Shown here piece by piece: positions 29,330 to 37,310 of a DNA stretch of 64,000 bases. A program made the position numbers and the translations under genes. Origin of the DNA: Microcoleus sp. CAWBG506 (GTDB lineage: Bacteria > Cyanobacteriota > Cyanobacteriia > Cyanobacteriales > Microcoleaceae); NCBI GenBank assembly GCA_020883125.1, contig JAHREW010000014.1, positions 70,410-134,409 of the forward strand. Reading direction: 5' to 3'. Under the pieces are notes generated by a model. The model saw nothing but the letters and a program-made list of their open reading frames with translations. It made no database searches and was not told the origin of the DNA. Positions within the stretch are counted from its first letter, which is position 1. Each line of letters starts with the position of its first letter.

Positions 29330-30856
29330 ATGGAAATAGCAGCACTTCTGAATAGATTTGAACTGGTTAAGAAATACACAGAAGGTAACAGAGATTTTAC
29401 GGAAATCAACCTGAAAGAAGCAAATCTTACTCGCATCAATCTCAGTCAATCTGTTTTGAGAAAAGCGAATTTATTTGTCACAAACTTCGGCGGTGCTAAC
29501 TTGAGTGAATGTGACCTGACAGAAGCTAATCTTAATGTGGCAAGACTCAGCAGTACAAATCTGACGCGAGCAATCTTAAACGGCGCTACTATTAATGTTG
29601 CTAACTTTGTGCAAGCTAACTTGACAGAAGCTCAATTAATTGGAGCATCTCTGATTAGAAGTGAATTAATCAGAGCCGAACTCAGCAAAGCTAACTTCAC
29701 CGGAGCTAACCTGAGTCAAGCAGATTTAAGAGAGGTACAAATTACCGGTACTAACCTCAGTGGTGCTAATCTTTCTGGTGCAAACCTCCGAGGTGCCTCT
29801 GGTTCATCAGCTAACTTTGAAGAAGCTAACTTACACGGGGCAGATTTAACTAAAGCAGAGCTTAAAGAAGTTAATTTTAGCAATGCGGATATGAGACAAG
29901 CTTCTTTACATGAGGTAGATCTTAGCGGCGCGGATTTAAGCGGGGCCAACCTCACCTGGGCAGATTTGAGCGGTGCTAATCTCAACGGCGCTGATTTGAG
30001 CGATGCTCAATTGAATGGTGCTAACTTGAATTTAGCAGATTTAAGCAATGCTAATTTAGCAAATGCTAGTTTGGTTCACGCTGATTTGACCGAAACAAAT
30101 TTGATTCACGCCGATTGGGTAGGTGCTGATTTGACGGGAGCAAATTTAACAGGGGTAAAAATTTATTTGCTGCCGCGATTTGGGGTGAAAGTAGATGACA
30201 TTACGTGCGAATGGGTCGATCTCAGCCCTAGGGGCGATCGCACTCAGATTCAAAAATTTAATTCCCCCTCAGAATCGATAAAATTTTTAAATCACAAACC
30301 GGCGTTAGTACAAATTGTAGTTGATGCCCTGTTAGACCCGTCAGCAAACACCGCTTTAGCAACAGCTTACTACGAAATAGCTCGGTATTATCCGACAATG
30401 AGTTCTTCTCCCAATATTGAAATTGACTATCGTCGGACAACTATCACTTTTAGATTAGAGAGTGATGAGCATTTATTACCCTCAGCTTTTTTAGCAGTTC
30501 TTCCTTTTGACGACTCTATAGAAATTCATAAAAATATTGTAGAAATTGGCAAAAAAATCCTCAATCAAGATCTTGGTAAAAAACGGATAGTGCAGTTATG
30601 TAAAGAATTGAATGCTGCTATAAATAATATCAGAGAGGTCAAGAAATTGGTGTTAGCTAAAAAAGCTGAATATGAAACCAAATTTTTTGATTCACCTACC
30701 AAAACTATTTTAATAAGTTCGGGAATGCAGAGTTTGATTGTACATCATAACCAAAATTTTGGTAAGCGAGGTCAAAATAATCGCAGCAGTAAGTTCAGTG
30801 TGTCTGTGGGTCAATCATTAGTTGATTTTATGGCAAGTTTTGATTATGTTGATTGA
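29330..30856 (+). CDS. Pentapeptide-repeat protein, paralogue 3 of 3
   Basis: This 508-residue protein is the most diverged of the three. It has N-terminal 'LVKKYTEGNRDFTEI', a solenoid to about residue 280, then 'CEWVDLSPRGDRTQI', 'PNIEIDYRRTTITFRLESDE' and 'AFLAVLPFDDSIEIHKN'. Its codons are more A/T-rich than those of paralogues 1 and 2, suggesting an older split. It overlaps the following gene by 11 bp, so the DinG-like gene may be translated from the same mRNA. Confidence 0.85.
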   Translation: MEIAALLNRFELVKKYTEGNRDFTEINLKEANLTRINLSQSVLRKANLFVTNFGGANLSECDLTEANLNVARLSSTNLTRAILNGATINVANFVQANLTEAQLIGASLIRSELIRAELSKANFTGANLSQADLREVQITGTNLSGANLSGANLRGASGSSANFEEANLHGADLTKAELKEVNFSNADMRQASLHEVDLSGADLSGANLTWADLSGANLNGADLSDAQLNGANLNLADLSNANLANASLVHADLTETNLIHADWVGADLTGANLTGVKIYLLPRFGVKVDDITCEWVDLSPRGDRTQIQKFNSPSESIKFLNHKPALVQIVVDALLDPSANTALATAYYEIARYYPTMSSSPNIEIDYRRTTITFRLESDEHLLPSAFLAVLPFDDSIEIHKNIVEIGKKILNQDLGKKRIVQLCKELNAAINNIREVKKLVLAKKAEYETKFFDSPTKTILISSGMQSLIVHHNQNFGKRGQNNRSSKFSVSVGQSLVDFMASFDYVD

Positions 30857-32426
30857 GGAATCTCAACTGCAAAATCAATTGATTGAGGTAGACGTCCACA
30901 ACTCGCTGCTCCGTTTCCTGCGATCGCACTCCGAGCCACACTGGCCACATCATTTAACGATGGCGCGTCTGGTGGCGCGGGCTTTACGTTTGGGGCGCAG
31001 CGCTCTGATTCAAACAGGGCTCCCCGCAGGAGCTCACCAACAACGGTATCGAGTCAGTTATTTGATGCCGATTTTGATGTGGCTCGAACCTGTAATTTTA
31101 GTCGCTCCGCCACGGGCGATCGAGTATTTGAAAGCAGTGGAAATCCCTCGATTGCAAGAGTGGCTGGAAACCGATCGCCCGTTAGCGAAGCCCTCGAAGA
31201 GGATCGCCACTAATGACCAAAATACCGATTTTCCAGGACTAATGCTACTAGATCCGCAATCTTGGCTAGCATCGCGCTTGGCGGCGAGTGATGCGCAACC
31301 ACAGAGCCAAATTCCGACAATTATTGACGGTGTAGATGACTTGGAAGTTTGGACGCGCCAGCAATTGACGGTGTGTTTGCATCCGGGAGATTGGAATGAC
31401 TTAATGTTGGCTGTACCCAGCCAAGCCGATGCTATCCTGCAAGGGCGGGTGTTGTTAACACGAGCTTGCTTTCAGCATCCAGCTAAGCCGGATGAGTGCT
31501 ATTTGCTCGAAACCGCAGAGCAAAATATCTTGGAAGGGCTGTTTGAAAAGATTAATCAAAGTTCGATCGAGTCTTCCAGCCGGATTCCTGCTGCTTGGAG
31601 CAATTTTTGGCACCGATGGAAAAGCAACGGAAAACTGAGGTGGGCCCAAATCAATCGTGAGGCTGGGTCATTTTCTCTGTACTGCGCGCCGGTGCAGGTG
31701 GCGGAGGTTTTGCGCAAAATTTGGCAGGATCGGCCGGTGGTGTTGATTGGTGGGGCGGTGGATTTGGAACCAAAGGCACCGATTTTTCGGCAAATGCTGG
31801 GACTTCCAGAATTGACAACCGTTAAATTTTCGCCCGATCGACAAAGCGAATTAATTCAACTTTACATCCCCGACGGATTGCCGCTACCGAATACGCCGGA
31901 ATTTCAGGGAGTTTTAATTCAGGAAATTCGGACTTTGCTATGTATGAGTTTGTCGGTTGCGGGTTTAACGGTGCTGATTGTGGGAGATGTACCGCTGAAG
32001 GCGAGACTGGCGGCGAGGCTGGCTTCTGAGTTCGGTTCGAGGGTGCGGGTAGAAACCACAGATGTGGGGGACAATGGGATTTTGGTGACTGGGTGGGAAT
32101 TTTGGCGGGAAAATCAGGGGGAATTGAGCGCCCCTCATTTGCTGGCGATCGCCACTTTACCACTTCCTTCGATGGAAAACCCTTTGGTGATGGCGCGGGT
32201 GGCTTATTATAAAGAACGGCGTCAGGATTGGTTTCGGTTGTATTTGTTGCCGGCGGCCTTGAATGAGTTACAAAGGGCGATCGCACCTGTGCGAGAAAGA
32301 CAGGGCGTAGTGGCGATTTTCGACAACCGAGTGATTTACCGTAGTTATGGACAGCAAATTTTAGTGGCGATGAGTCCCTTTGCGAGGATTGATTATTTGG
32401 ATACTACTTGGTTAACTCAGGCGTAA
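30846..32426 (+). CDS. DinG-like helicase family protein, degenerate NTPase motifs
   Basis: This protein of about 526 residues uses the ATG at 30846 (MLIEESQLQNQL). The C-terminal third resembles the DinG/XPD helicase C-terminal region ('VARVAYYKERRQDWFRLYLL', 'LPAALNELQRAIAPVRERQG', 'GVVAIFDNRVIYRSYGQQIL'). The N-terminal half should hold a Walker A motif, but the corresponding segment reads 'LIQTGLPAGAHQQRYR' with no GKT/S, and the DEAH position is 'DGVDDLEVW'. It is therefore probably a helicase-fold protein without ATPase activity, a form seen in cyanobacteria. It overlaps pentapeptide gene 3. Confidence 0.65.
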   Translation: MLIEESQLQNQLIEVDVHNSLLRFLRSHSEPHWPHHLTMARLVARALRLGRSALIQTGLPAGAHQQRYRVSYLMPILMWLEPVILVAPPRAIEYLKAVEIPRLQEWLETDRPLAKPSKRIATNDQNTDFPGLMLLDPQSWLASRLAASDAQPQSQIPTIIDGVDDLEVWTRQQLTVCLHPGDWNDLMLAVPSQADAILQGRVLLTRACFQHPAKPDECYLLETAEQNILEGLFEKINQSSIESSSRIPAAWSNFWHRWKSNGKLRWAQINREAGSFSLYCAPVQVAEVLRKIWQDRPVVLIGGAVDLEPKAPIFRQMLGLPELTTVKFSPDRQSELIQLYIPDGLPLPNTPEFQGVLIQEIRTLLCMSLSVAGLTVLIVGDVPLKARLAARLASEFGSRVRVETTDVGDNGILVTGWEFWRENQGELSAPHLLAIATLPLPSMENPLVMARVAYYKERRQDWFRLYLLPAALNELQRAIAPVRERQGVVAIFDNRVIYRSYGQQILVAMSPFARIDYLDTTWLTQA

Positions 32427-32704
32427 TAAAGCCTGCCTTAAGATGATTGATATCAATTCCGGTTGTATCGGAATGATTTAACCGCGAAGGCGCTAAGGAC
32501 GCGAAGTTCGAGAAGAGAGTGTTTAATACGGGACTATGAAGAGAGGATTTTATATGATTAGTTGACACTCACCGCGCCCAAGCGACGGTGATTCTTAGAT
32601 CCTAAACCAGACTTAAATCAAGAACATTGCTGCACTTAACCCAGAGATCCAATCTCCCTAAGCGTTTACTGTATCGAGTACAGAAGTTCCGACGGGGCAC
32701 GTCG
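32427..32704. other. Repeats and the decayed tnpB 3' end
   Basis: Contains the ATTCCGG palindrome (32449-32480), an AACCGCGAAGGCGC fragment (32478-32505) and, from about 32570 to 32704, the C-terminal end of the broken tnpB ('GTTCPVGTSVLDTVNA', then stops, then 'ESPSLG' on the minus strand). Confidence 0.65.
32449..32480. repeat. ATTCCGG...CCGGAAT palindrome, copy 3
   Basis: TATCAATTCCGG-TTGTA-TCGGAATGATT, next to an AACCGCGAAG repeat fragment. Confidence 0.65.
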
Positions 32705-33922
32705 TATAGCAACTGCCAAGGCGATTAGGGCAGATTTTGTAGGGGCGGGTTCACCGATATCTTTCATCGGTATAGACAAATTCTCTAAACCCGCCCCCAC
32801 CCCACGACTTAACCACCCTGGCGGTTGCTATACCTATCCCACGATTAAGGATATTAATTGCGGCATTACGATCCCTATCCATTTCACATCCACACTGACA
32901 AATGTGGGTGCGAGTGGATAGAATTTTTTTAACGACTTCCCCGCAATTACTGCATTCTTGACTGGTGTATGCAGGATTTACCGCGATGGTAATCCGACCA
33001 AACACTTTCCCAAAGTATTCTAAGAACACTCTGAACTGATACCAAGAAGCATCGCTGATTGACTTAGCCAGACAATGATTTTTCACTAGGTTAGATATTC
33101 TCAAATCGACCTAAACTACTACATCGTTTGATGTGATTACGCACCTTGCCAATTTGATAGCATGGTCTTTACGCTGTCTACTTATTTTGAGATGTCGCTT
33201 ACCTAAAATCACTTTGGCTTTGCGGCGATTTGACCCACCTTTGACCTTCCGATTTACAAGACGCCCGGCCTGTTTCAATCGTGCTTCACCTCTACGCAGA
33301 AATCTAGGATTAGGAGCCATGAAGCCATTTGAATCGGTGTAAAACTCTTTTAGTCCTACATCTAATCCAATTGTTTTACCTGTCATTGGAGCGGTTTCTA
33401 GTCGTTCTACAGAGATGCAAAACTGGACGTAATATCCATCTGCTCGTTTAACCAACCGCACCCGCTTAATTTGGTCTGGTTGATAGAAATTCAGATCGCG
33501 AGTCCCTTTTAACTTTAGTCTGCCAATTCCACACTGCTATCGGTAAAGGTGATTGATTTTCTATCGAATGAAAGCTTCCAAGAATTAGTTTTGTACTCAA
33601 CAGAACGACTATCTTTCTGGAATTTAGGAAACCCAACTCTTTTACCTTTAATGCCTTTTTTGACACGATCGTAAAAGCGGGAAATACTAGCCCATGCTCT
33701 TTCTGCACTAGCCTGCCTGGCCATCGCACCTAACTTATTTGCCAAGTCAAATTCTTTTGCCCAAATCGCACAATACTTAGAAAGATCGAACCAAGATTTA
33801 GCGCCACCATCCATCCACAGTCGGATTGATTTGTTGCGAATGAATTGACAAATTCTAATTGCTTCATCGATCGCCTGGAACTGGTCTGGTTTTGCGTAAG
33901 CCTTGAATTCGAGAACGAGCAT
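32570..33922 (-). pseudogene. tnpB: TnpB pseudogene with frameshifts and a 128-bp insertion
   Basis: The start at 33922 is MLVLEFKAYAKPDQFQAIDE, a normal TnpB N-terminus. The frame shifts near 33515 and again near 33110. Between them lie 'TIGLDVGLKEFYTDSNGF' (RuvC-I Asp) and later 'NPAYTSQECSNCGEVV', 'CEMDRDRNAAINILNRGIG' (zinc ribbon, RuvC-III). The 128-bp element then interrupts the gene at 32705-32832. Beyond it the frame resumes as 'TTCPVGTSVLDTVNA', the usual TnpB tail, followed by stops. A dead RNA-guided nuclease gene, with no tnpA. Confidence 0.88.
32705..32832. mobile_element. 128-bp TA-flanked miniature inverted-repeat element, copy 2
   Basis: It is in reverse orientation to copy 1 and identical, as its reverse complement, to copy 3 over all 128 bases. 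It sits inside tnpB: removal with one TA joins GGTACGACG, giving ...NRGIG-TTCPVG.... Confidence 0.93.
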
Positions 33923-34083
33923 TTTTTTTCCTCCTGCTCCTATGATACGATGCTTGTCACAGGAATATGGAATTTGTCCAAGAACATGGAGAAATTCCCC
34001 CTAGAAGGGGGAGGCTCTAACCCCAATTTTCTGGTAGGCTAATGTAGCCTTGAATCCACTGTTTTGATTGGTGGCAAATTTTT

Positions 34084-34677
34084 ATGGATGAAGGAGTCGT
34101 TAAGTACCACTGTGACTGGACTTTTGCAGAACCTGTAGCTGTCGAGACCATAGTAGATTTGATGGCATGGCGCGATCGCCTCCACTCTTGGGGACTAATA
34201 GGGGTCTACGACAATGGCATCGGCTTTGGTAACGTGAGCGTCAGACTCGGTAATTCTTGCCAGTTCATAATTTCAGGTACCCAGACAGCACACTTGTCAA
34301 CTCTAGGGCCTGAATTATACTGTACTGTCACCGAATTTAACTTGGAAAAAAATTTCCTGGGCTGTCGCGGGCCGGTACCAGCTTCTTCTGAGTCTCTGAC
34401 TCACGCGGCGCTGTACCTTCATCGGGATGATGTCGGTGGTATCATTCACGTTCATAACCCTCAACTGTGGCAGCAACTGCTGTTCCAGATTCCGACTACT
34501 AAAAAAGAGGTACCTTACGGGACTCCTGGGATGGCATGGGAAATGTTTAGGCTGTTTGAGGAAGAGAATTTGGGCGATCGCAAAATTCTGGCGATGGCGG
34601 GCCATGAGGATGGGATTATTTGTTTTGGGGGCTGCTTGGATGAAGCAGGGCTGGTGCTTTCGGCTGTAATTAACTAG
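34084..34677 (+). CDS. Class II aldolase/adducin family protein
   Basis: This 197-residue protein has the class II aldolase fold. It carries 'IGVYDNGIGFGNVSVRL' (phosphate/substrate loop), 'FIISGTQTAHLSTL', 'SSESLTHAALYLHRDDVGGI' (the catalytic Glu region) and the zinc ligands in 'IHVHNPQLW'. The C-terminal 'AMAGHEDGIICFGG' supplies the third metal His. Family members act on sugar phosphates such as fuculose- or ribulose-phosphate, but the substrate cannot be told here. It follows the tnpB pseudogene and precedes a coiled-coil gene; no sugar-use operon is visible. Confidence 0.85.
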   Translation: MDEGVVKYHCDWTFAEPVAVETIVDLMAWRDRLHSWGLIGVYDNGIGFGNVSVRLGNSCQFIISGTQTAHLSTLGPELYCTVTEFNLEKNFLGCRGPVPASSESLTHAALYLHRDDVGGIIHVHNPQLWQQLLFQIPTTKKEVPYGTPGMAWEMFRLFEEENLGDRKILAMAGHEDGIICFGGCLDEAGLVLSAVIN

Positions 34678-34888
34678 ATCGGCTTGATTGGTAGAGCTTT
34701 GATGGGCCGATCGGATCTTGGAAGCAGAAAATACAATAAAATTAGATACTTTGTTAAAAAAAACTCAGGTCTGGTTTAGTGTGGTGACCGAAAATCAGCG
34801 GGACTGCTGCATTTCACAGTCTCAGTGACTTAAATAATTCTGTAAACTATTTGATTTATTGGCAAATGTTAGCCCAAAAGGATTGGTG

Positions 34889-35446
34889 ATGATGAACCCC
34901 AGTAAACTTGTAAGCACCAAAGAACTGCAATCGGAAGTGTCTCGTCTCAACGAAGAACTGCAAATGCGCGACCAATTGGTGCAGCAGTTGTCTCAAGAGC
35001 TGTTCAGACTGGTGAAGGGAAATACCAGTTTTGTGCCGGCGCCGTCGGTTTCCGATCGCCAAAGCGCTCAAGTGCAGGCGATGCGGGAACAACTGCAAGC
35101 TGTTGAAGAACAGGTCGGTTTTTATCAAGAACAAATCGCCGAGCGGGATGCTGAAGTTTACCAACTGCGGCAGTCGGTGCAAGAATTGACCGATCGCTCT
35201 CGGATGCTGGAACAGGTAGTTCAGGAATTACCCGGAGTTTACCGCCAGAAGTTTGCCGAGCGGATCGAGCCGATTAAGGAAAAATTGGAACAACTACAAA
35301 AGGAAAACCGCCAACTGCATACTGAATTGCAGAGCGTAACTTACCGTCTCGCCGTGCGGAGCCGCAAGGCTAAAGGTTTGGATTTGCCAACTGTAGAGTC
35401 TGATGAAAATCAGGGCATTCAGATGCCGAGCTTTGGCAATGTCTAG
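34889..35446 (+). CDS. Coiled-coil conserved cyanobacterial protein
   Basis: This protein of about 185 residues starts at the ATG at 34889 or 34892, with AAAGGA about ten bases upstream; a TTG at 34859 would give a longer form. It is almost entirely heptad-patterned: 'LVSTKELQSEVSRLNEELQM' and 'LKEKLEQLQKENRQLHTELQ'-like stretches from residue 5 to about 165. There is no catalytic motif or membrane segment. It overlaps the next gene by 8 bp, so the two are an operon. A structural or scaffolding role is inferred only from the coiled coil. Confidence 0.7.
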   Translation: MMNPSKLVSTKELQSEVSRLNEELQMRDQLVQQLSQELFRLVKGNTSFVPAPSVSDRQSAQVQAMREQLQAVEEQVGFYQEQIAERDAEVYQLRQSVQELTDRSRMLEQVVQELPGVYRQKFAERIEPIKEKLEQLQKENRQLHTELQSVTYRLAVRSRKAKGLDLPTVESDENQGIQMPSFGNV

Positions 35447-36119
35447 GGTTTTGATTGTGGCGGATGCCAATAGGGCCCCGGCCTTGGCTCTGTCGGCTGC
35501 GATCGCCCATGTTAATTCTGCCACTGATGTGAAGATCTGTGGAGTTGCGGACCTTGACGGTGGGGCGATCGCTCACAAAGATGCCATGATTTGTGCTTTG
35601 ACACTGGATGTGCCCTCTCATCTGGTGTTTCCCGCTCAAGATTTGTTTAAATTTTGTCGCGATGTCTCGGCGGCGCGGGTGCGGGTACAACAGGAGTTGC
35701 AAGCGGAGACTGGGGAGGGCGATTTGTGGTTGCCTGTGGTGTGGACGGCGAAGGGCCCTCTGTATGCTGAGGCGATCGGTGCCGAGGCTCACCAGCAGTC
35801 TGGGGAGTTGAGCTACTTTCAACCGCTGCATTTGTCGGATGTTTGGCGACAAGAGTTGTATGACTTGGCTTACCGTTTGCTGACTCTGTTAAATGCACCG
35901 CCAGCAACTTATTTGATGCAGTTCGGGTTGGCTGGGGACAGGATTTGTTTCGATCGACTTTGGCCTTTTCCCGCTGCACCGGCGATCGCTTCTGTGGGGG
36001 TTCAACTGCCGGATTTATTTGTTTGTCATTGGTTGTGCTTGACAAATATGCCAATTTATGATATCCAAATTAGCTGTCGATCGATCAAAACAGTCGCAGA
36101 TTTCAAAAAGTTGGTGTAG
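35439..36119 (+). CDS. Conserved hypothetical, weakly ATP-grasp/PurK-like C-terminus
   Basis: This 226-residue protein uses the ATG at 35439 (MSRVLIVADANRAPALALSA), overlapping the coiled-coil gene; an ATG at 35403 is 12 codons upstream. The N-terminal 'RVLIVADANRA' looks like a nucleotide-fold beta strand. The C-terminal 'GDRICFDRLWPFPAAPAIAS' is faintly reminiscent of ATP-grasp carboxylase ends, but without visible metal or ATP ligands. No confident function. Coupling to the coiled-coil protein suggests a shared role. Confidence 0.55.
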   Translation: MSRVLIVADANRAPALALSAAIAHVNSATDVKICGVADLDGGAIAHKDAMICALTLDVPSHLVFPAQDLFKFCRDVSAARVRVQQELQAETGEGDLWLPVVWTAKGPLYAEAIGAEAHQQSGELSYFQPLHLSDVWRQELYDLAYRLLTLLNAPPATYLMQFGLAGDRICFDRLWPFPAAPAIASVGVQLPDLFVCHWLCLTNMPIYDIQISCRSIKTVADFKKLV

Positions 36120-36348
36120 GTAATATGGTTTACGGTGGGATCGGATTTGCTGCGATCTCAAAGATCTGCCCGACTGTTTTGCCCATCGGCTGCTGCGATC
36201 GACTCAGGATCTGTGAAGGGATAGTTTGTTTTGAGCGATCGCTAATCTCCTGTATTTGTCAACACAACGAAAGATTGCACTATTGGCTGAATCAAGCCAA
36301 TATATAAAAGTATCGCAGCTTTGCAAAAGTTTACGAAGGCAGTATCGA

Positions 36349-36972
36349 ATGTCTTTTGAGTTTTTATCGTTAGAGACTATTCAGAAATTTGCTCACGATT
36401 ACGGCTACTGGGCAATATTTCTGGGAATTTTACTGGAAAATCTGGGAATTCCTCTCCCTGGGGAGACGATTACGATTGCTGGTGGCTTTTTAGCCGGCAG
36501 TGGGGAACTGAATTACTGGTTTGTGCTCGCAAGTGCGATCGCGGGTGCTACATTGGGGGGGAATTTTGGTTATGCGATCGGCAGATACGGCGGCTGGCCA
36601 CTGTTGCTGAAGCTAGGAAAAATCTTTCGTTTTCGAGAAGAACAACTGTTTGACTTGAAAGAAAAGTTTGGTGAAAATGCAGCTAAGGCTGTTTTTTTAG
36701 GCAGGTTCATCGCACTGCTGAGAATTTTTGCCAGCCCCCTAGCAGGAATAGCCGAAATGCCTTTTTGGAAATTTTCGCTGTTCAACATTCTCGGTGCCGC
36801 CAGTTGGGCCTCTGTAATGGTAAGTTTATCCTACTTTTTAGGACAAGTTGTGTCTTTAGAGAAATTGGTAGCTTGGGCTGCTCAATTTGCGGTAGTGGCT
36901 TTACTGTTAGCAGTGGCTTGGATTGCAATTCCTATTTGGTTGGAGTCGCGGAATTTGGATAAGACTAAGTAG
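36349..36972 (+). CDS. DedA-family membrane protein
   Basis: This 207-residue protein starts at the ATG at 36349 with GAAGGC about nine bases upstream. It has the DedA/VTT signature: 'FLGILLENLGIPLPGETITIAGGFLAGSG' (E and P of the membrane re-entrant loop), 'GGNFGYAIGRYGG' and 'FLGRFIALLRIFASPLAGIAEM' (the conserved F.GRF...R motif). DedA proteins are proton-coupled phospholipid flippases/scramblases, and UptA carries undecaprenyl phosphate. Four to five membrane segments are visible. Independent gene. Confidence 0.92.
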   Translation: MSFEFLSLETIQKFAHDYGYWAIFLGILLENLGIPLPGETITIAGGFLAGSGELNYWFVLASAIAGATLGGNFGYAIGRYGGWPLLLKLGKIFRFREEQLFDLKEKFGENAAKAVFLGRFIALLRIFASPLAGIAEMPFWKFSLFNILGAASWASVMVSLSYFLGQVVSLEKLVAWAAQFAVVALLLAVAWIAIPIWLESRNLDKTK

Positions 36973-37310
36973 GCTGGGAATCCGTTCCGCAAAAAATCAA
37001 TATTCTTGTGGAACGGGAATCTATTTGGTTGTGGAAATGGCAGTTATATCAAATCCGCTAGCATCTAATTATTCAGAACTCTATTCTCTCCCTCTGTGTC
37101 CTCTGTGTTCTCTGCGGTTAAATCATTCCGATGTAACCGGAAACAATATTATTTATCTATTTATGAAGCTTAGGCTATCTTAGACAAGACGCTATCCACC
37201 AAACAGCAGACAAGAGTGGACAACCACTTCCAACGCTGGAGAGATAGCCAGCCTCAGTTACAAACTACGTTTCGAGGGCAATTAGAGGCGTAGCGATCGC
37301 CGGCACTGTC
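36973..37310. other. Gap with repeat fragments before the M48-like gene
   Basis: Holds CTCTGTGTCCTCTGTG...CTCTGCGGTTAAATC (the AACCGCG family in reverse) at 37085-37120, the ATTCCGG palindrome at 37120-37150, then the leader of the next gene. No gene. Confidence 0.55.

Noticed and set aside
26009..30440. Several minus-strand and out-of-frame repetitive open frames (RLAPLRSAPL-like)
   Set aside because: They are shadows of the pentapeptide codon repeats on the plus strand.
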